Assembly: GCA_015061775.1 (NCBI GenBank)
Contig: SUVY01000011.1
Coordinates: 1-58,607, forward strand
Origin: Lentisphaerota bacterium
Lineage (GTDB): Bacteria; Verrucomicrobiota; Lentisphaeria; Victivallales; Victivallaceae
Direction of reading: 5' to 3'
DNA: 58,607 nt
The notes under the pieces are model-generated. The model searched no databases, had not been told where the DNA came from, and saw only the letters and a list, made by a program, of their open reading frames with translations. Below, piece by piece: positions 8,796-18,700 of this stretch (its first letter is position 1; each line of letters opens with the position of its first letter). A program made the translations under genes and the position numbers.

Positions 8796-9398
8796 TCAGC
8801 ACTCCCGAACGATATCTTCGACCATCTTTCCTGCGTATGCAGAGAAGAGATCATTGACAGCATCGGTGGTGAAATCGATGTAGAACGCTCCGTCGTTGAC
8901 TGAGAGCTCAAGTCCTCCGCGGAGAGCTCCGTCTCCGAGGATCTTCGGAGCCTTGACCAGACTGTCGGCAAGCGCGGCTTTCAGCGCAGTATTGAGCGCA
9001 TCGACATCCTTGACAGCACAAACCACTGACAACTCCTCGTCAGGAGAAGTGATGAACTTGTCAGCAGCAGCCTTGATAAGCTGCGCCATAAACTCAGGAG
9101 TAAGTGCCGCTGCGGCAGCTCCGGAAACGGATTTGTTTATGCGCGCTTCAAGCTCTCCCTTGAGAGCGATCTTAATATCACGGGCAGCCTGACGCAGAGC
9201 ATTATCCGCGCGTTTTTCAAACGCTTCAGCTTCACTCTGGGCATTTTTTACGATTTCAGCAGCTTCGCCTTTGGCATCTGAAACGATTTTTGCCGCCTCA
9301 GCTTTTGCCTTTTCGATTATAGCATTGCGCTCTGCGTCTGCCTTGGCGATGCCGTCGGCATTGATTCTGTTGAGAATTCCCTGAAGTTCCTCTGCCAT
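8796..9398 (-). CDS. atpE: V-type ATP synthase subunit E
   Basis: Peripheral-stalk subunit, 200 aa. The N-terminal half is a long alanine- and charge-rich helix with heptad character (residues about 15-85), typical of the E/NtpE stator. The C-terminal half is the globular domain that contacts the A3B3 head. The ATG has GAGAGAGG close upstream. It is the first gene of the operon, with a 90-nt leader from the promoter at 9497-9525. Confidence 0.85.
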   Translation of the reverse strand: MAEELQGILNRINADGIAKADAERNAIIEKAKAEAAKIVSDAKGEAAEIVKNAQSEAEAFEKRADNALRQAARDIKIALKGELEARINKSVSGAAAAALTPEFMAQLIKAAADKFITSPDEELSVVCAVKDVDALNTALKAALADSLVKAPKILGDGALRGGLELSVNDGAFYIDFTTDAVNDLFSAYAGKMVEDIVREC

Positions 9399-9496
9399 AT
9401 ATTACCTCTCTCTGGTGTTTATTCCGGAGCACTGCACCTTTTGATTTCATAAAAACGGCACACTACCCCTATAATTTATTGTAATAGCATAGGCTT

Positions 9497-9525
9497 AATA
9501 TACCATATTCCTTCGGAATTTACAA
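9497..9525 (-). promoter_or_regulatory. promoter of the V-ATPase operon
   Basis: On the minus strand TTGTAA (9525-9520), a 17-bp spacer and TATATT (9502-9497). The leader to the subunit E start would be about 90 nt. Confidence 0.6.
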
Positions 9526-9597
9526 CCGTATGCACAAAAAAAATAGCTCACATTTACAAAATTTTTCCAGTTTAAAGAGCAAATAGCAAGTTTGGTA

Positions 9598-9625
9598 TTG
9601 AAAAATCAAAAAAAGATGATATCTT
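9598..9625 (+). promoter_or_regulatory. promoter of tRNA-Gln
   Basis: TTGAAA (9598-9603), a 16-bp spacer and TATCTT (9620-9625), ending 11 bp before the mature tRNA 5' end, as expected for a tRNA transcribed with a very short leader. Confidence 0.5.
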
Positions 9626-9636
9626 ATGAAGCAGAC

Positions 9637-9710
9637 AACCCCGTGGTGTAACGGTAGCACAACTGGTTTTGGTCCAGTTAGTCTTGGTTCGAATCCAGGC
9701 GGGGTTGCCA
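9637..9710 (+). tRNA. tRNA-Gln (anticodon TTG)
   Basis: A complete 74-nt cloverleaf can be drawn. The acceptor stem is AACCCCG/CGGGGTT with discriminator G and an encoded CCA (9708-9710). The anticodon stem ACTGG/CCAGT carries the seven-base loop TTTTGGT, giving anticodon TTG. The T arm contains GGTTCGAATCC. A hairpin with T/A arms follows directly (9711-9735). Confidence 0.95.
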
Positions 9711-9735
9711 TTTTTTTGCCCTGATGGCAAAAAAA
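9711..9735 (+). terminator. hairpin directly after tRNA-Gln
   Basis: TTTTTTTGCC (9711-9720) pairs with GGCAAAAAAA (9726-9735) around a CTGAT loop. The structure is symmetric in base type, so it could act in both directions or as a 3'-processing barrier for the tRNA precursor. Confidence 0.55.
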
Positions 9736-9739
9736 TAAC

Positions 9740-9818
9740 GAAGCCACACGGCTTCTCTTCACTGTTCCGAAGGAACAACTTCACTCAAAAGTCGCAGACT
9801 TTTCTTCACTCCTTCACC
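9740..9818. repeat. array of three small hairpins with CTTCAC spacers
   Basis: Three short perfect hairpins stand in a row: GAAGCC-acac-GGCTTC (9740-9755), TGTTCC-gaa-GGAACA (9763-9777) and AAAAGTC-gca-GACTTTT (9787-9803). Each is followed by a CTTCAC(T/C) spacer (9757, 9779, 9804 and again 9812). No coding potential is seen. The function is unknown. Confidence 0.5.
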
Positions 9819-9865
9819 AAACTTCAGCTGCACCTGCCCCAAAAAAGCGAACACACCATACATAC

Positions 9866-9909
9866 AAAAAAAAGCACCCACAAGCTGCTTTCAGCTTCAT
9901 GGGTGGGCT
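9866..9909 (-). terminator. terminator of uvrB
   Basis: On the minus strand a two-part stem (CCACCCA/TGGGTG outer, AAGCTG/CAGCTT inner, AAAG loop; 9873-9909) runs into an eight-T tract (9873-9866), about 40 bp past the uvrB stop. Confidence 0.75.
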
Positions 9910-9951
9910 TCCAGAAACACTTTGAACGCATACTCTCTTCAACGTGTCACA

Positions 9952-11970
9952 TCAATCCTTTTTCAACTCTTTGATGCGGTCACGCAGCTCGGCAGCACGT
10001 TCAAATTCAAGAGCTTCGGCGGCGGCGAGCATTTCACCGGTAAGCTCGGATATCAGATCTTCGCGTTCCTTGGAACTGAACATACCTCCGTCAAGATCGA
10101 GAATTCCGTCTCCATTGATGGTGTTAGTCGAGAAATCAGGAAGCTCACGCTTGCTCTTTTTGCGGTTTGAACTTCCAATTATTTCAGCTATCGTCTGACG
10201 CGGCTCCTTACGGATGGTCACAGGGGTAATGTTATGTTCAAGATTGTACGCTATCTGCTTCTTGCGGCGGGCTTCAGTCTGCGCGATCAGCCCTTTTATC
10301 GCCGGAGTCATATCGTCGGCATACAAAATGACCCTTCCGTTACTGTTGCGCGCCGCCCTGCCCGCAGTCTGTATGAGAGAACGCTCCGACCGGAGAAATC
10401 CGACCTTATCGGCGTCAAGAATGGCAACAAGGGCGACTTCAGGAAGGTCAATACCTTCGCGTAAAAGATTTATTCCGATAACGCAATCATATTCACCGTT
10501 GCGCAGCTTGCTCAGCACGCGCACCCGCTCAAGTGCATCAAGCTCAGAGTGCAGATAACACGCCTTGACTCCAAGTTCAGAGAGATACTCCGCAAGCCGT
10601 TCGCTGCTCTTTTTGGTAAGGGTGGTGATGAACGCCCGCTCTCCTTTGGAAGTTGCCTGCCGTATCTCTTCGAGCACATCATCAAGCTGCCCCTCCAGCG
10701 GACGGACTTCAACCGGAGGATCAAGCAATCCTGTCGGACGGACAACCAGTTCAATGGGTTTTCCGCTCTCGTTCAGTTCATATTCGCCCGGAGTAGCTGA
10801 CACATAAACTGTCCTGTCGGTACAATCGCAGAATTCCTCAAATTGAAGCGGACGGTTTTCAAGCGCACTCGGCAGACGGAACCCATGTTCGATAAGGATC
10901 TCTTTACGGTGACGGTCTGCCTTGTACATCGCCTGAAGTTGCGGAAGTGTCACATGCGACTCATCTATGACGGTCACAAAATCATCCGGAAAAAAGTCAA
11001 AAAGACAGTAGGGACGGCTTCCGGGACGGCGGCAGGACAGATACATGGAGTAATTCTCGATTCCGCTGCAATACCCCAGCTCTTTCATCATTTCAAGATC
11101 ATAGTTCACCCTCTGATGGATACGCTGAGCCTCCACAAGAAGATTGCGTTCCTCAAAATAGGCGATGCGTTCCGCGAGATCCTCGCGGATAAGATGGGCG
11201 GCGGCGTCTATTCTATCCTGTGGCATAACGAACTGCTTGCAGGGAAAGAGCGTAGCGTTTTCAAGCTTTATTATCACCTTGCCGGTCAGAGAATTGCGGC
11301 GCTCGATACTCTCCACCTCATCTCCCCAGAAACTTATCCGGACAAAATCGTCGCGCTGGGGCTCAAAGACATCGACGATATCTCCCCGCACCCGGAACAT
11401 TCCGCGCTCGGGAGCAGCGTCATTTCTCACATACTGGATATCAACAAGACGGCTCAACAGTTCGTTTCTTCCCAGAGTGTCTCCGACGGAAAAGCGCACA
11501 CACATCTCAGTAAACTCTTCCGGAGCTCCGAGGCTGTATATACATGATACACTCGCCACAACGATAACGTCTCTGCGCTCAACAAGACTGGTCGTTGTGG
11601 ACAGGCGCAGACGCTCGATCTCGGAGTTTATAGAAGAGTCCTTGGCAATATAGGTGTCAGTCTGGGGAATATATGACTCCGGCATATAGTAGTCATAGTA
11701 ACTTACAAAATACTCCACGGCGTTTTCCGGAAAAAAACTCTTGAACTCGCTGTACAGCTGTGCGGCAAGCGTCTTGTTATGAGAGAGTACCAATACTGGA
11801 CAGTCAAGTTTTGCGATAGCATTGGCGAGCGTAAATGTTTTTCCGGAGCCGGTAACTCCGAGCAGAGTCTGGGCACGTTTGCCCTGGAGCAATCCACCAG
11901 CAAGGGCAGATATTGCCGCAGGCTGATCTCCTGCCGGAGCGTAGGGTGCGTGAAGTTTGTATATTCCCAT
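9952..11970 (-). CDS. uvrB: excinuclease ABC subunit B
   Basis: Damage-verifying helicase-like subunit of nucleotide excision repair, 672 aa. The N-terminus MGIYKLHAPYAPAGDQP is diagnostic and fixes the start at 11970, with GGAGG nine bases upstream; a frame open to 12012 is not needed. The P-loop GVTGSGKT lies near residue 39, the beta-hairpin region contains YYDYYMPESYIP, helicase motif II reads TVIDESHV, motif VI contains QTAGRAARN, and the C-terminal UVR domain (residues about 630-672) is the UvrA/UvrC contact. It is a single-gene unit, divergent from the GH2 gene, with its own promoter and terminator. Confidence 0.98.
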   Translation of the reverse strand: MGIYKLHAPYAPAGDQPAAISALAGGLLQGKRAQTLLGVTGSGKTFTLANAIAKLDCPVLVLSHNKTLAAQLYSEFKSFFPENAVEYFVSYYDYYMPESYIPQTDTYIAKDSSINSEIERLRLSTTTSLVERRDVIVVASVSCIYSLGAPEEFTEMCVRFSVGDTLGRNELLSRLVDIQYVRNDAAPERGMFRVRGDIVDVFEPQRDDFVRISFWGDEVESIERRNSLTGKVIIKLENATLFPCKQFVMPQDRIDAAAHLIREDLAERIAYFEERNLLVEAQRIHQRVNYDLEMMKELGYCSGIENYSMYLSCRRPGSRPYCLFDFFPDDFVTVIDESHVTLPQLQAMYKADRHRKEILIEHGFRLPSALENRPLQFEEFCDCTDRTVYVSATPGEYELNESGKPIELVVRPTGLLDPPVEVRPLEGQLDDVLEEIRQATSKGERAFITTLTKKSSERLAEYLSELGVKACYLHSELDALERVRVLSKLRNGEYDCVIGINLLREGIDLPEVALVAILDADKVGFLRSERSLIQTAGRAARNSNGRVILYADDMTPAIKGLIAQTEARRKKQIAYNLEHNITPVTIRKEPRQTIAEIIGSSNRKKSKRELPDFSTNTINGDGILDLDGGMFSSKEREDLISELTGEMLAAAEALEFERAAELRDRIKELKKD

Positions 11971-11990
11971 CGTAAAAATCCTCCGGACAT

Positions 11991-12019
11991 AAAATAATGC
12001 AGCAACCGGCAATTTTCAA
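11991..12019 (-). promoter_or_regulatory. promoter of uvrB
   Basis: On the minus strand TTGAAA (12019-12014), a 17-bp spacer and TATTTT (11996-11991). The leader is about 15 nt, just long enough to carry the GGAGG site. No LexA-type inverted repeat was recognised. Confidence 0.55.
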
Positions 12020-12030
12020 GCAACTGCGGC

Positions 12031-12059
12031 TTGCCTTACTCAACATTGGGGGATATATT
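12031..12059 (+). promoter_or_regulatory. promoter of the GH2 gene
   Basis: TTGCCT (12031-12036), a 17-bp spacer and TATATT (12054-12059), about 40 bp before the ATG at 12100. It is back to back with the uvrB promoter. Confidence 0.6.
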
Positions 12060-12099
12060 ATAGCAAACCTAAACAAATCATAAAACAGGAATCAGAAAA

Positions 12100-13740
12100 A
12101 TGACTCTCGACGGAATTTGGGATTTTCAATTTATCAAAGGCGGAAAAATCAGCGATTACACCCCGGAAATCTGCTGTTTCAATGAATTCGCGGCTGTTCC
12201 GGGATGTTTTGATGTCACCATCAGACACCGCTTTCAGCGCGGACTTGCGATTTACCGCAAGTTTGTGGAGGCGTGCGGACAGCAGAAACTTGTCATCGGC
12301 GCAGTCGGACTGCGGGCAAGAGTGTTCTGGGACGGAAAAGAGCTCGGCACATGCGATGTTCCGTTCTGCAAGGAAGAGTTCCGCTTTGATGCCGGATGCT
12401 GCGGCAGACATGAGCTCATCATCGCAATCGACAACCACGTTGATAACGGAGTTGATTCAATGTGGAGAGAGTATTATGATTTCTACCCCTATGGAGGAAT
12501 CTACCGCTCGGTCTCCATCGAGGAAATCAAAGATATCGAAATCAACAGCTGCCAAGTCATCACCAAAAATATCGAAACTCCCGAAGTGGAAGTATCCGCC
12601 GAACTTGCCGGCTCCCTGGCAGGAAAAGAAGCCGTCATCAGCGTTGACGGAAACGAAATGGCAAAACTCGAAGCCAAAGAGAATATCTGCACCTCTATCA
12701 AACTCCCGGGTGCAGAACTCTGGGATACGGAAAACCCCGTGCTGCACACTCTCGAATTGAAAGTTGGAGAGGTCTCAATGACCGTAAACTTCGGAATCCG
12801 CGAAATCAGCTGCAAAGACGGAAAAATGCTGCTCAACGGTAAACCCTTCAAAATATTCGGAGTCAACCGTCACGACTGCCACCCGCAGTTCGGATATGCT
12901 GTTCCGGAAACCATCGTTCTCGATGACATCCAGGCGATCAAAGCCCAGGGGTTCAACTGCATCCGCGGTTCACACTACCCGCAGTCCCAGATCGTTCTCG
13001 ATGTTTGCGACAGAGTAGGCATGCTGGTCTGGAACGAGTCTCTCGGCTGGCAGAACAGCCCGGCTTCACTGAACTCCCCCGGTTTCCAGAAACTCTTTCT
13101 GCATCAAACCGATGCTCTGGTCAAAAATGCGATCAACCACCCCTGCATCATCATGTGGGGCTTCCTCAATGAGACCTGCAGCCACAAACCGGAATCATAC
13201 CCCTTCATGAAAGTTCTTTCAGACCGGGTAAAGGAGCTCGATCCCTCGCGTCCAGTGACTTTCGCATCAAACCACATGGATGAAGACCTCTGCATGGATC
13301 TCTGCGATATCATGTCATTCAACACATATCCTGCCTGGTATAATATCGCCGGCAGCGATCCGAACCAGGAAGAATTTTCACGCGACGCCGTGGAGCGTTC
13401 CTTCAAAATCATCAAAGACTTCGCAAGTCAGGAAAAATTCAACAAACGCCCCGTCCTCGTCAGCGAGATCGGAGCAGAAGCCCTTCCGGGAGACCACAGC
13501 GGTCTGCGCTGGAGCGAAGATTATCAGGCTGATCTCATAACCACCGTCCTTGAGATGATCGAAAAAGATGAGATCCTGCAAGGAGTGTTCCTCTGGATGT
13601 ACTGCGACTCAAAAACCTACTCAAACCCCGGAGGTCAAGCCCGCGCAAGGGGATACAACAACAAGGGTCTGCTCGATGAATACCGCCGTCCCAAACTCTC
13701 CTGGCAGCGCGCCGGAAAACTTCTGAAAAAACAGTCCTGA
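12100..13740 (+). CDS. glycoside hydrolase family 2, beta-glucuronidase-like
   Basis: Predicted retaining exo-glycosidase of 546 aa. The order is jelly-roll sugar-binding domain, immunoglobulin-like domain, then TIM barrel from about residue 245. The barrel has NRHDCHPQFG, the acid/base Glu358 in WGFLNET and the nucleophile Glu456 in LVSEIGAEA. The similarity to UidA/GusA-type enzymes rests on the CIRGSHYPQ and LVWNE motifs. No signal peptide is seen, so it should act in the cytoplasm on imported glucuronides or related sugars; beta-galactosidase activity is a less likely alternative. AGGAA precedes the ATG by nine bases. A strong terminator follows, so the gene is monocistronic. Confidence 0.88.
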   Translation: MTLDGIWDFQFIKGGKISDYTPEICCFNEFAAVPGCFDVTIRHRFQRGLAIYRKFVEACGQQKLVIGAVGLRARVFWDGKELGTCDVPFCKEEFRFDAGCCGRHELIIAIDNHVDNGVDSMWREYYDFYPYGGIYRSVSIEEIKDIEINSCQVITKNIETPEVEVSAELAGSLAGKEAVISVDGNEMAKLEAKENICTSIKLPGAELWDTENPVLHTLELKVGEVSMTVNFGIREISCKDGKMLLNGKPFKIFGVNRHDCHPQFGYAVPETIVLDDIQAIKAQGFNCIRGSHYPQSQIVLDVCDRVGMLVWNESLGWQNSPASLNSPGFQKLFLHQTDALVKNAINHPCIIMWGFLNETCSHKPESYPFMKVLSDRVKELDPSRPVTFASNHMDEDLCMDLCDIMSFNTYPAWYNIAGSDPNQEEFSRDAVERSFKIIKDFASQEKFNKRPVLVSEIGAEALPGDHSGLRWSEDYQADLITTVLEMIEKDEILQGVFLWMYCDSKTYSNPGGQARARGYNNKGLLDEYRRPKLSWQRAGKLLKKQS

Positions 13741-13771
13741 GTCAAACAAAACTGATTATTTTTCCCGCAAG

Positions 13772-13803
13772 GAGCAAACTTTGAGTGAAGTTTGCTCTTT
13801 TTT
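13772..13803 (+). terminator. terminator of the GH2 gene
   Basis: GAGCAAACTT (13772-13781) pairs with AAGTTTGCTC (13788-13797) around TGAGTG, followed by a T tract, 30 bp past the stop codon. Confidence 0.88.
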
Positions 13804-13816
13804 CATGTTTTTTGTC

Positions 13817-13845
13817 TTGAACTCATGCCGCTTTGAAGGTATATT
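13817..13845 (+). promoter_or_regulatory. promoter of the ffh-mla operon
   Basis: TTGAAC (13817-13822), a 17-bp spacer and TATATT (13840-13845), 52 bp before the ffh ATG and directly after the preceding terminator. Confidence 0.6.
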
Positions 13846-13897
13846 AAATGTATGTATGTTCACAGTATAGTAATAACATAAGGATTAAAAAAACACA

Positions 13898-15346
<1,449 letters not shown>

Positions 15347-15352
15347 TCCATC

Positions 15353-16153
15353 ATGTTGACTCTCTTTATATCATTTTGCCTCGGCTCACTCTGCGCCTGG
15401 GCGGTCGGTCGGGATCACGGCACTTTCGCCGGAGTAGTTTCAGGTCTCGGAGCTATGCTGGTGTTCCAGATCATTGCAGGACTTATTCTCCGCAGTATCA
15501 TCAACAAGCGTCAGATGGAAATTCAAAATATCCTTGCCGACGCGCAGAACCGTATCCAGAAACAGATAAATCTCTTCCAGAAGCGTCCGCCGTCGAGCCA
15601 GAACGCTGCACGTCAGGCTCTCGAGAAGATCCAGAACGATGCGGCAAGAAAGGCGCTTGAGGCCACAGACATCTTCAAGCCCTACTACATCTGGAACCTT
15701 ATGCTCAAAAAGCAGATCAACACCATGAAAATGCAGTTGTTGTTCCAGCTGGGAGAGTACAAGAAGGTCGATGAGATACTTCCAAAGTGCTTCATAGTCG
15801 ATCACCAGAGTCTTGCGATCAAAATGACCCGCATGTACCGCAACAATGATGCTGAGCTTGATAAATTCTTCAACAAACGCTGCGCCAAAACCAAAGGCGA
15901 AGCAAGAGCATTCCTTGCTGCCGTCTATGCGTGGATGAAGCTTAAGCAGGATGAGCCTCAGAAGGCTCTTGAGGCTCTCAACAATGCAAGAAAAGTGAGC
16001 GATCTTCCGGTGATCGTCGATAATATCGAGCACATCGCTAACGGACGCTACCGCCACTATTCAAACAGCAGTCTGGGAGACGCCTGGTACGCGCTCGGAT
16101 TGGAAGAACCCAAGGTCAAACCCCAGCGTCAGGCACGCAACCGGATGTTCTGA
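15353..16153 (+). CDS. membrane-anchored TPR-like protein, unknown
   Basis: Unrecognised 266-aa protein. Two hydrophobic helices (residues about 2-20 and 25-46) anchor the N-terminus; a basic Q/N-rich helical stretch follows, with coiled-coil character near residues 50-105. The rest is helical, with TPR-like helix pairs (for example QLGEYKKVDEILP and KQDEPQKALEALNNARKV). It begins six bases after the ffh stop with a weak ribosome-binding site. The position between SRP and lipid-transport genes suggests an envelope scaffolding role, which is inference only. Confidence 0.6.
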   Translation: MLTLFISFCLGSLCAWAVGRDHGTFAGVVSGLGAMLVFQIIAGLILRSIINKRQMEIQNILADAQNRIQKQINLFQKRPPSSQNAARQALEKIQNDAARKALEATDIFKPYYIWNLMLKKQINTMKMQLLFQLGEYKKVDEILPKCFIVDHQSLAIKMTRMYRNNDAELDKFFNKRCAKTKGEARAFLAAVYAWMKLKQDEPQKALEALNNARKVSDLPVIVDNIEHIANGRYRHYSNSSLGDAWYALGLEEPKVKPQRQARNRMF

Positions 16154-16191
16154 GCTCTTCCGCCAACAAAAAGAAGTCGAGGGGCTAAGGA

Positions 16192-16959
16192 ATGAATTTC
16201 GAAAAGTTTTTGACAGAAATTTTTGCCAAAGCAATATATATTGTCACTTTTATTGGAGAAGTTTTTTCCTGCCCTCCCCGGCTCTCACGCCGCAAACGCG
16301 AATTTCTTTATTACCTTGATCTCTGCGGCGTAAAATCCTTGCCTATCGTTATCGTCATCTCTCTTCTCATGGGTTCCATCGTAGCCATACAGGGAGCCCT
16401 GCAAATGCAGAAGGTCGGTGCAGAAATATTTATCGTCGATCTGGTCGGGCTTGCCGTACTGAAAGAGTTCGGTCCGCTGATGGTCGCAATGATCTCCACA
16501 GGCCGGGCCGGAAGCGCTTTCGCCGCAGAAATCGGCACCATGAAGGTCAACGAAGAGATAAGCGCACTTGAAACAATGGGAGTAAATCCTTTTGAATATC
16601 TTGTGCATCCCAAACTTGCCGCCATGCTTATTGCGATTCCGGTGTTGACCATTTTCGGCGACGCATTCAGCATTCTCGGAGGAATGCTCCTCAGTACAAG
16701 CTCCCTCGATATTACCCTCACCGCTTACTGGACAAGAACTCTCGCTGTGCTCGACGGCGTGACTTTCATGCTGGGTATTCTCAAGTCAGCCGTTTTCGGA
16801 ATACTCATCACCTTTGCAGGCTGCTGCTGCGGCTTCGCCTCCCCGGGTGACGCTCAGGGAGTCGGTCGCAGCGCAACTCAAGCCGTTGTAAGTTCGATTT
16901 TCCTCGTCGTTGTCGCTGATGCGGTCATAACTTTACTTTACTCTTTTATCGGATACTGA
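16192..16959 (+). CDS. mlaE: ABC transporter permease MlaE
   Basis: Inner-membrane permease of an MCE-type lipid transporter, 255 aa. Five to six membrane helices are visible and the family segments are intact: LCGVKSLPIVIVISLLMGS, TGRAGSAFAAEIGTMKVNEE and the following SALETMGVNPFEYLV, which forms the coupling region to the ATPase. Start codon ATG at 16192, with GAGGGG upstream. It is followed seven bases later by the ATPase gene and then the MCE-domain gene, a canonical E-F-D order. Direction of transport (retrograde phospholipid import or other) cannot be read from sequence. Confidence 0.94.
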   Translation: MNFEKFLTEIFAKAIYIVTFIGEVFSCPPRLSRRKREFLYYLDLCGVKSLPIVIVISLLMGSIVAIQGALQMQKVGAEIFIVDLVGLAVLKEFGPLMVAMISTGRAGSAFAAEIGTMKVNEEISALETMGVNPFEYLVHPKLAAMLIAIPVLTIFGDAFSILGGMLLSTSSLDITLTAYWTRTLAVLDGVTFMLGILKSAVFGILITFAGCCCGFASPGDAQGVGRSATQAVVSSIFLVVVADAVITLLYSFIGY

Positions 16960-16965
16960 CCTCTT

Positions 16966-17724
16966 ATGGATAAATCAGAAACAATTATCGAAGTCAATGA
17001 TCTTGATATCGGATACGACAACAGAACAGTCCTTGAAAACATCAACTTCAAGGTCAACAAAGGAGAAATCCTGTTCATTCTCGGAAACTCAGGCTGCGGA
17101 AAATCCACTCTGCTCAAACATCTTATCGGCCTCTATCAGCCGATCAGAGGTGATATAAAACTCCGGGGCAAAAGCATCGTCAACGCCTCGGAAGCAGAAA
17201 AAAAAGAGTTGTGCAAGGGGTTCGGAGTAACCTATCAGGGAGGTGCTCTCTTCGGTTCAATGACCGTAGCCGAAAACGTAGCCTTTCCGCTGGAAGAACA
17301 CACAAACCTTCATCCGGATGTGATAAGAGCCATCGTCGAAGAAAAATTATCTCTCGTCGATCTCGCAGGATTCGGAGCCTTTATGCCCGCCGAACTGTCC
17401 GGAGGTATGAAAAAACGCGCAGGCCTCGCCCGTGCACTCGCACTCTCTCCGGATCTGCTCTTTTTTGATGAACCGTCTGCCGGACTTGATCCGCTGGCAT
17501 CGGCATCTCTCGACAAGCTCATTCTTGAGCTGCGGGAAAAAATCAACGCCACCATCGTTGTGGTATCGCATGAGCTCGACAGTATTTTCAGTACCGCCGA
17601 CAGGATCATCATGCTCGACAAAGAACGCAAAACCATCGTAGCCGAAGGAGATCCGCGGAAACTGCTCTCTGATGCAAAAGATCCGTGGGTCAAAAAATTT
17701 CTCGGCAGAAACAATATGAGATAA
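16966..17724 (+). CDS. mlaF: ABC transporter ATP-binding protein MlaF
   Basis: ATPase subunit of the MCE lipid transporter, 252 aa. Walker A is GNSGCGKST (residues about 41-49), the signature motif LSGGMKKRAGLARAL, Walker B LLFFDEPSAGLDP and the H-loop VVSHEL. The M-K-K-R variant after the signature is characteristic of MlaF/MKL proteins. It works with MlaE as a dimer beneath the MlaD ring. The ribosome-binding site is poor, so translation is probably coupled to mlaE. No MlaB (STAS) gene is present in the operon. Confidence 0.95.
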   Translation: MDKSETIIEVNDLDIGYDNRTVLENINFKVNKGEILFILGNSGCGKSTLLKHLIGLYQPIRGDIKLRGKSIVNASEAEKKELCKGFGVTYQGGALFGSMTVAENVAFPLEEHTNLHPDVIRAIVEEKLSLVDLAGFGAFMPAELSGGMKKRAGLARALALSPDLLFFDEPSAGLDPLASASLDKLILELREKINATIVVVSHELDSIFSTADRIIMLDKERKTIVAEGDPRKLLSDAKDPWVKKFLGRNNMR

Positions 17725-17734
17725 GGTGCACGCT

Positions 17735-18700
17735 ATGACAGACAAAAAACAAAAGTTGAGGATAGGCATTTTCCTGCTCTCAGGAGTTCTGCTTATGGTC
17801 GCAATATTGTTCTTCCTCGGTCTCTCGGATATATTCAAAGACAAAGTAGTCATCATGACCCATTTTCAGGAGTCTGTTCAGGGATTGACCGTCGGTTCTC
17901 CGGTAAAATTCCGGGGAGTTCAGGTCGGTGCAGTTTCAGATATATCTGTCATGCTCAACGAAAAACACGTTTGGGTAACCATGGAAGTCGATCCGGACTA
18001 CTTTAAAAACCTCAACCGTTCCAGCTTTATCAAAGCTATGAAAAACGAGCGGAAGAACGGTCTCGCCTGCCGTCTCGAATTCGCGGGAATCACCGGAATG
18101 AAATTCATTGATTTTGACTATTTCAGAAATGGAGATACCCCTGTTGACACTCCGAAAAGTTTTCCGGGAGACGATTCTGTGCTCTATATTCCGAGCGTAC
18201 CGTCAGCGTTCCGCGACTTCAGTTCCGCAGTGGTAAACGCTATGGACAGGCTTTCAAAGATCAGGTTTGAAGAGATCAGCAACGAGCTTGAACGCTCACT
18301 TACAGCAGTAACCACGCTGCTTACTGACCCCACGATCAAATCAACTCTTGTAAAGATAAACGAAGCAGCCGATAATCTCGAATCAAGCACATCTGCCATC
18401 AATCAGGCTGTCAATGAGGAGAGATTGGTCTCCCTGCTCAACGATGTTGAAGAAAACTTGAAGGCTCTCCACAACCTTACCACAACTCTCACAGAACAGT
18501 CGCGCCAGATGAAGCTTCCGGAAAGCAGCAAGTCTATACGCAAAGCCGCGGGAAGCGTCGTGGAAAGCAGTCAGGACATCAACGCTACTCTGCAAAAATT
18601 CAACCGCACGCTTGAATCGCTCCGCACCTTCCTCGATTATATCGGAAGCGATCCAGCAGCATTCATTCAAGGCAAAAAACAAAAGAAAATATTAAAATGA
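17735..18700 (+). CDS. mlaD: MCE-domain lipid-binding protein MlaD
   Basis: Periplasmic substrate-binding component anchored by one N-terminal helix (residues about 8-30), 321 aa. The MCE domain follows (residues about 38-115) with the hallmark TVGSPVKFRGVQVGAVSDI. The long C-terminal half is helical with heptad patterns, as in proteins that extend across the periplasm. The ATG at 17735 has AAGG nine bases upstream; a GTG nine bases earlier is rejected. The gene ends in an ATGA overlap with the next gene. No MlaC or MlaA homologue is seen nearby, so the long helical tail may itself bridge to the outer membrane (inference). Confidence 0.9.
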   Translation: MTDKKQKLRIGIFLLSGVLLMVAILFFLGLSDIFKDKVVIMTHFQESVQGLTVGSPVKFRGVQVGAVSDISVMLNEKHVWVTMEVDPDYFKNLNRSSFIKAMKNERKNGLACRLEFAGITGMKFIDFDYFRNGDTPVDTPKSFPGDDSVLYIPSVPSAFRDFSSAVVNAMDRLSKIRFEEISNELERSLTAVTTLLTDPTIKSTLVKINEAADNLESSTSAINQAVNEERLVSLLNDVEENLKALHNLTTTLTEQSRQMKLPESSKSIRKAAGSVVESSQDINATLQKFNRTLESLRTFLDYIGSDPAAFIQGKKQKKILK

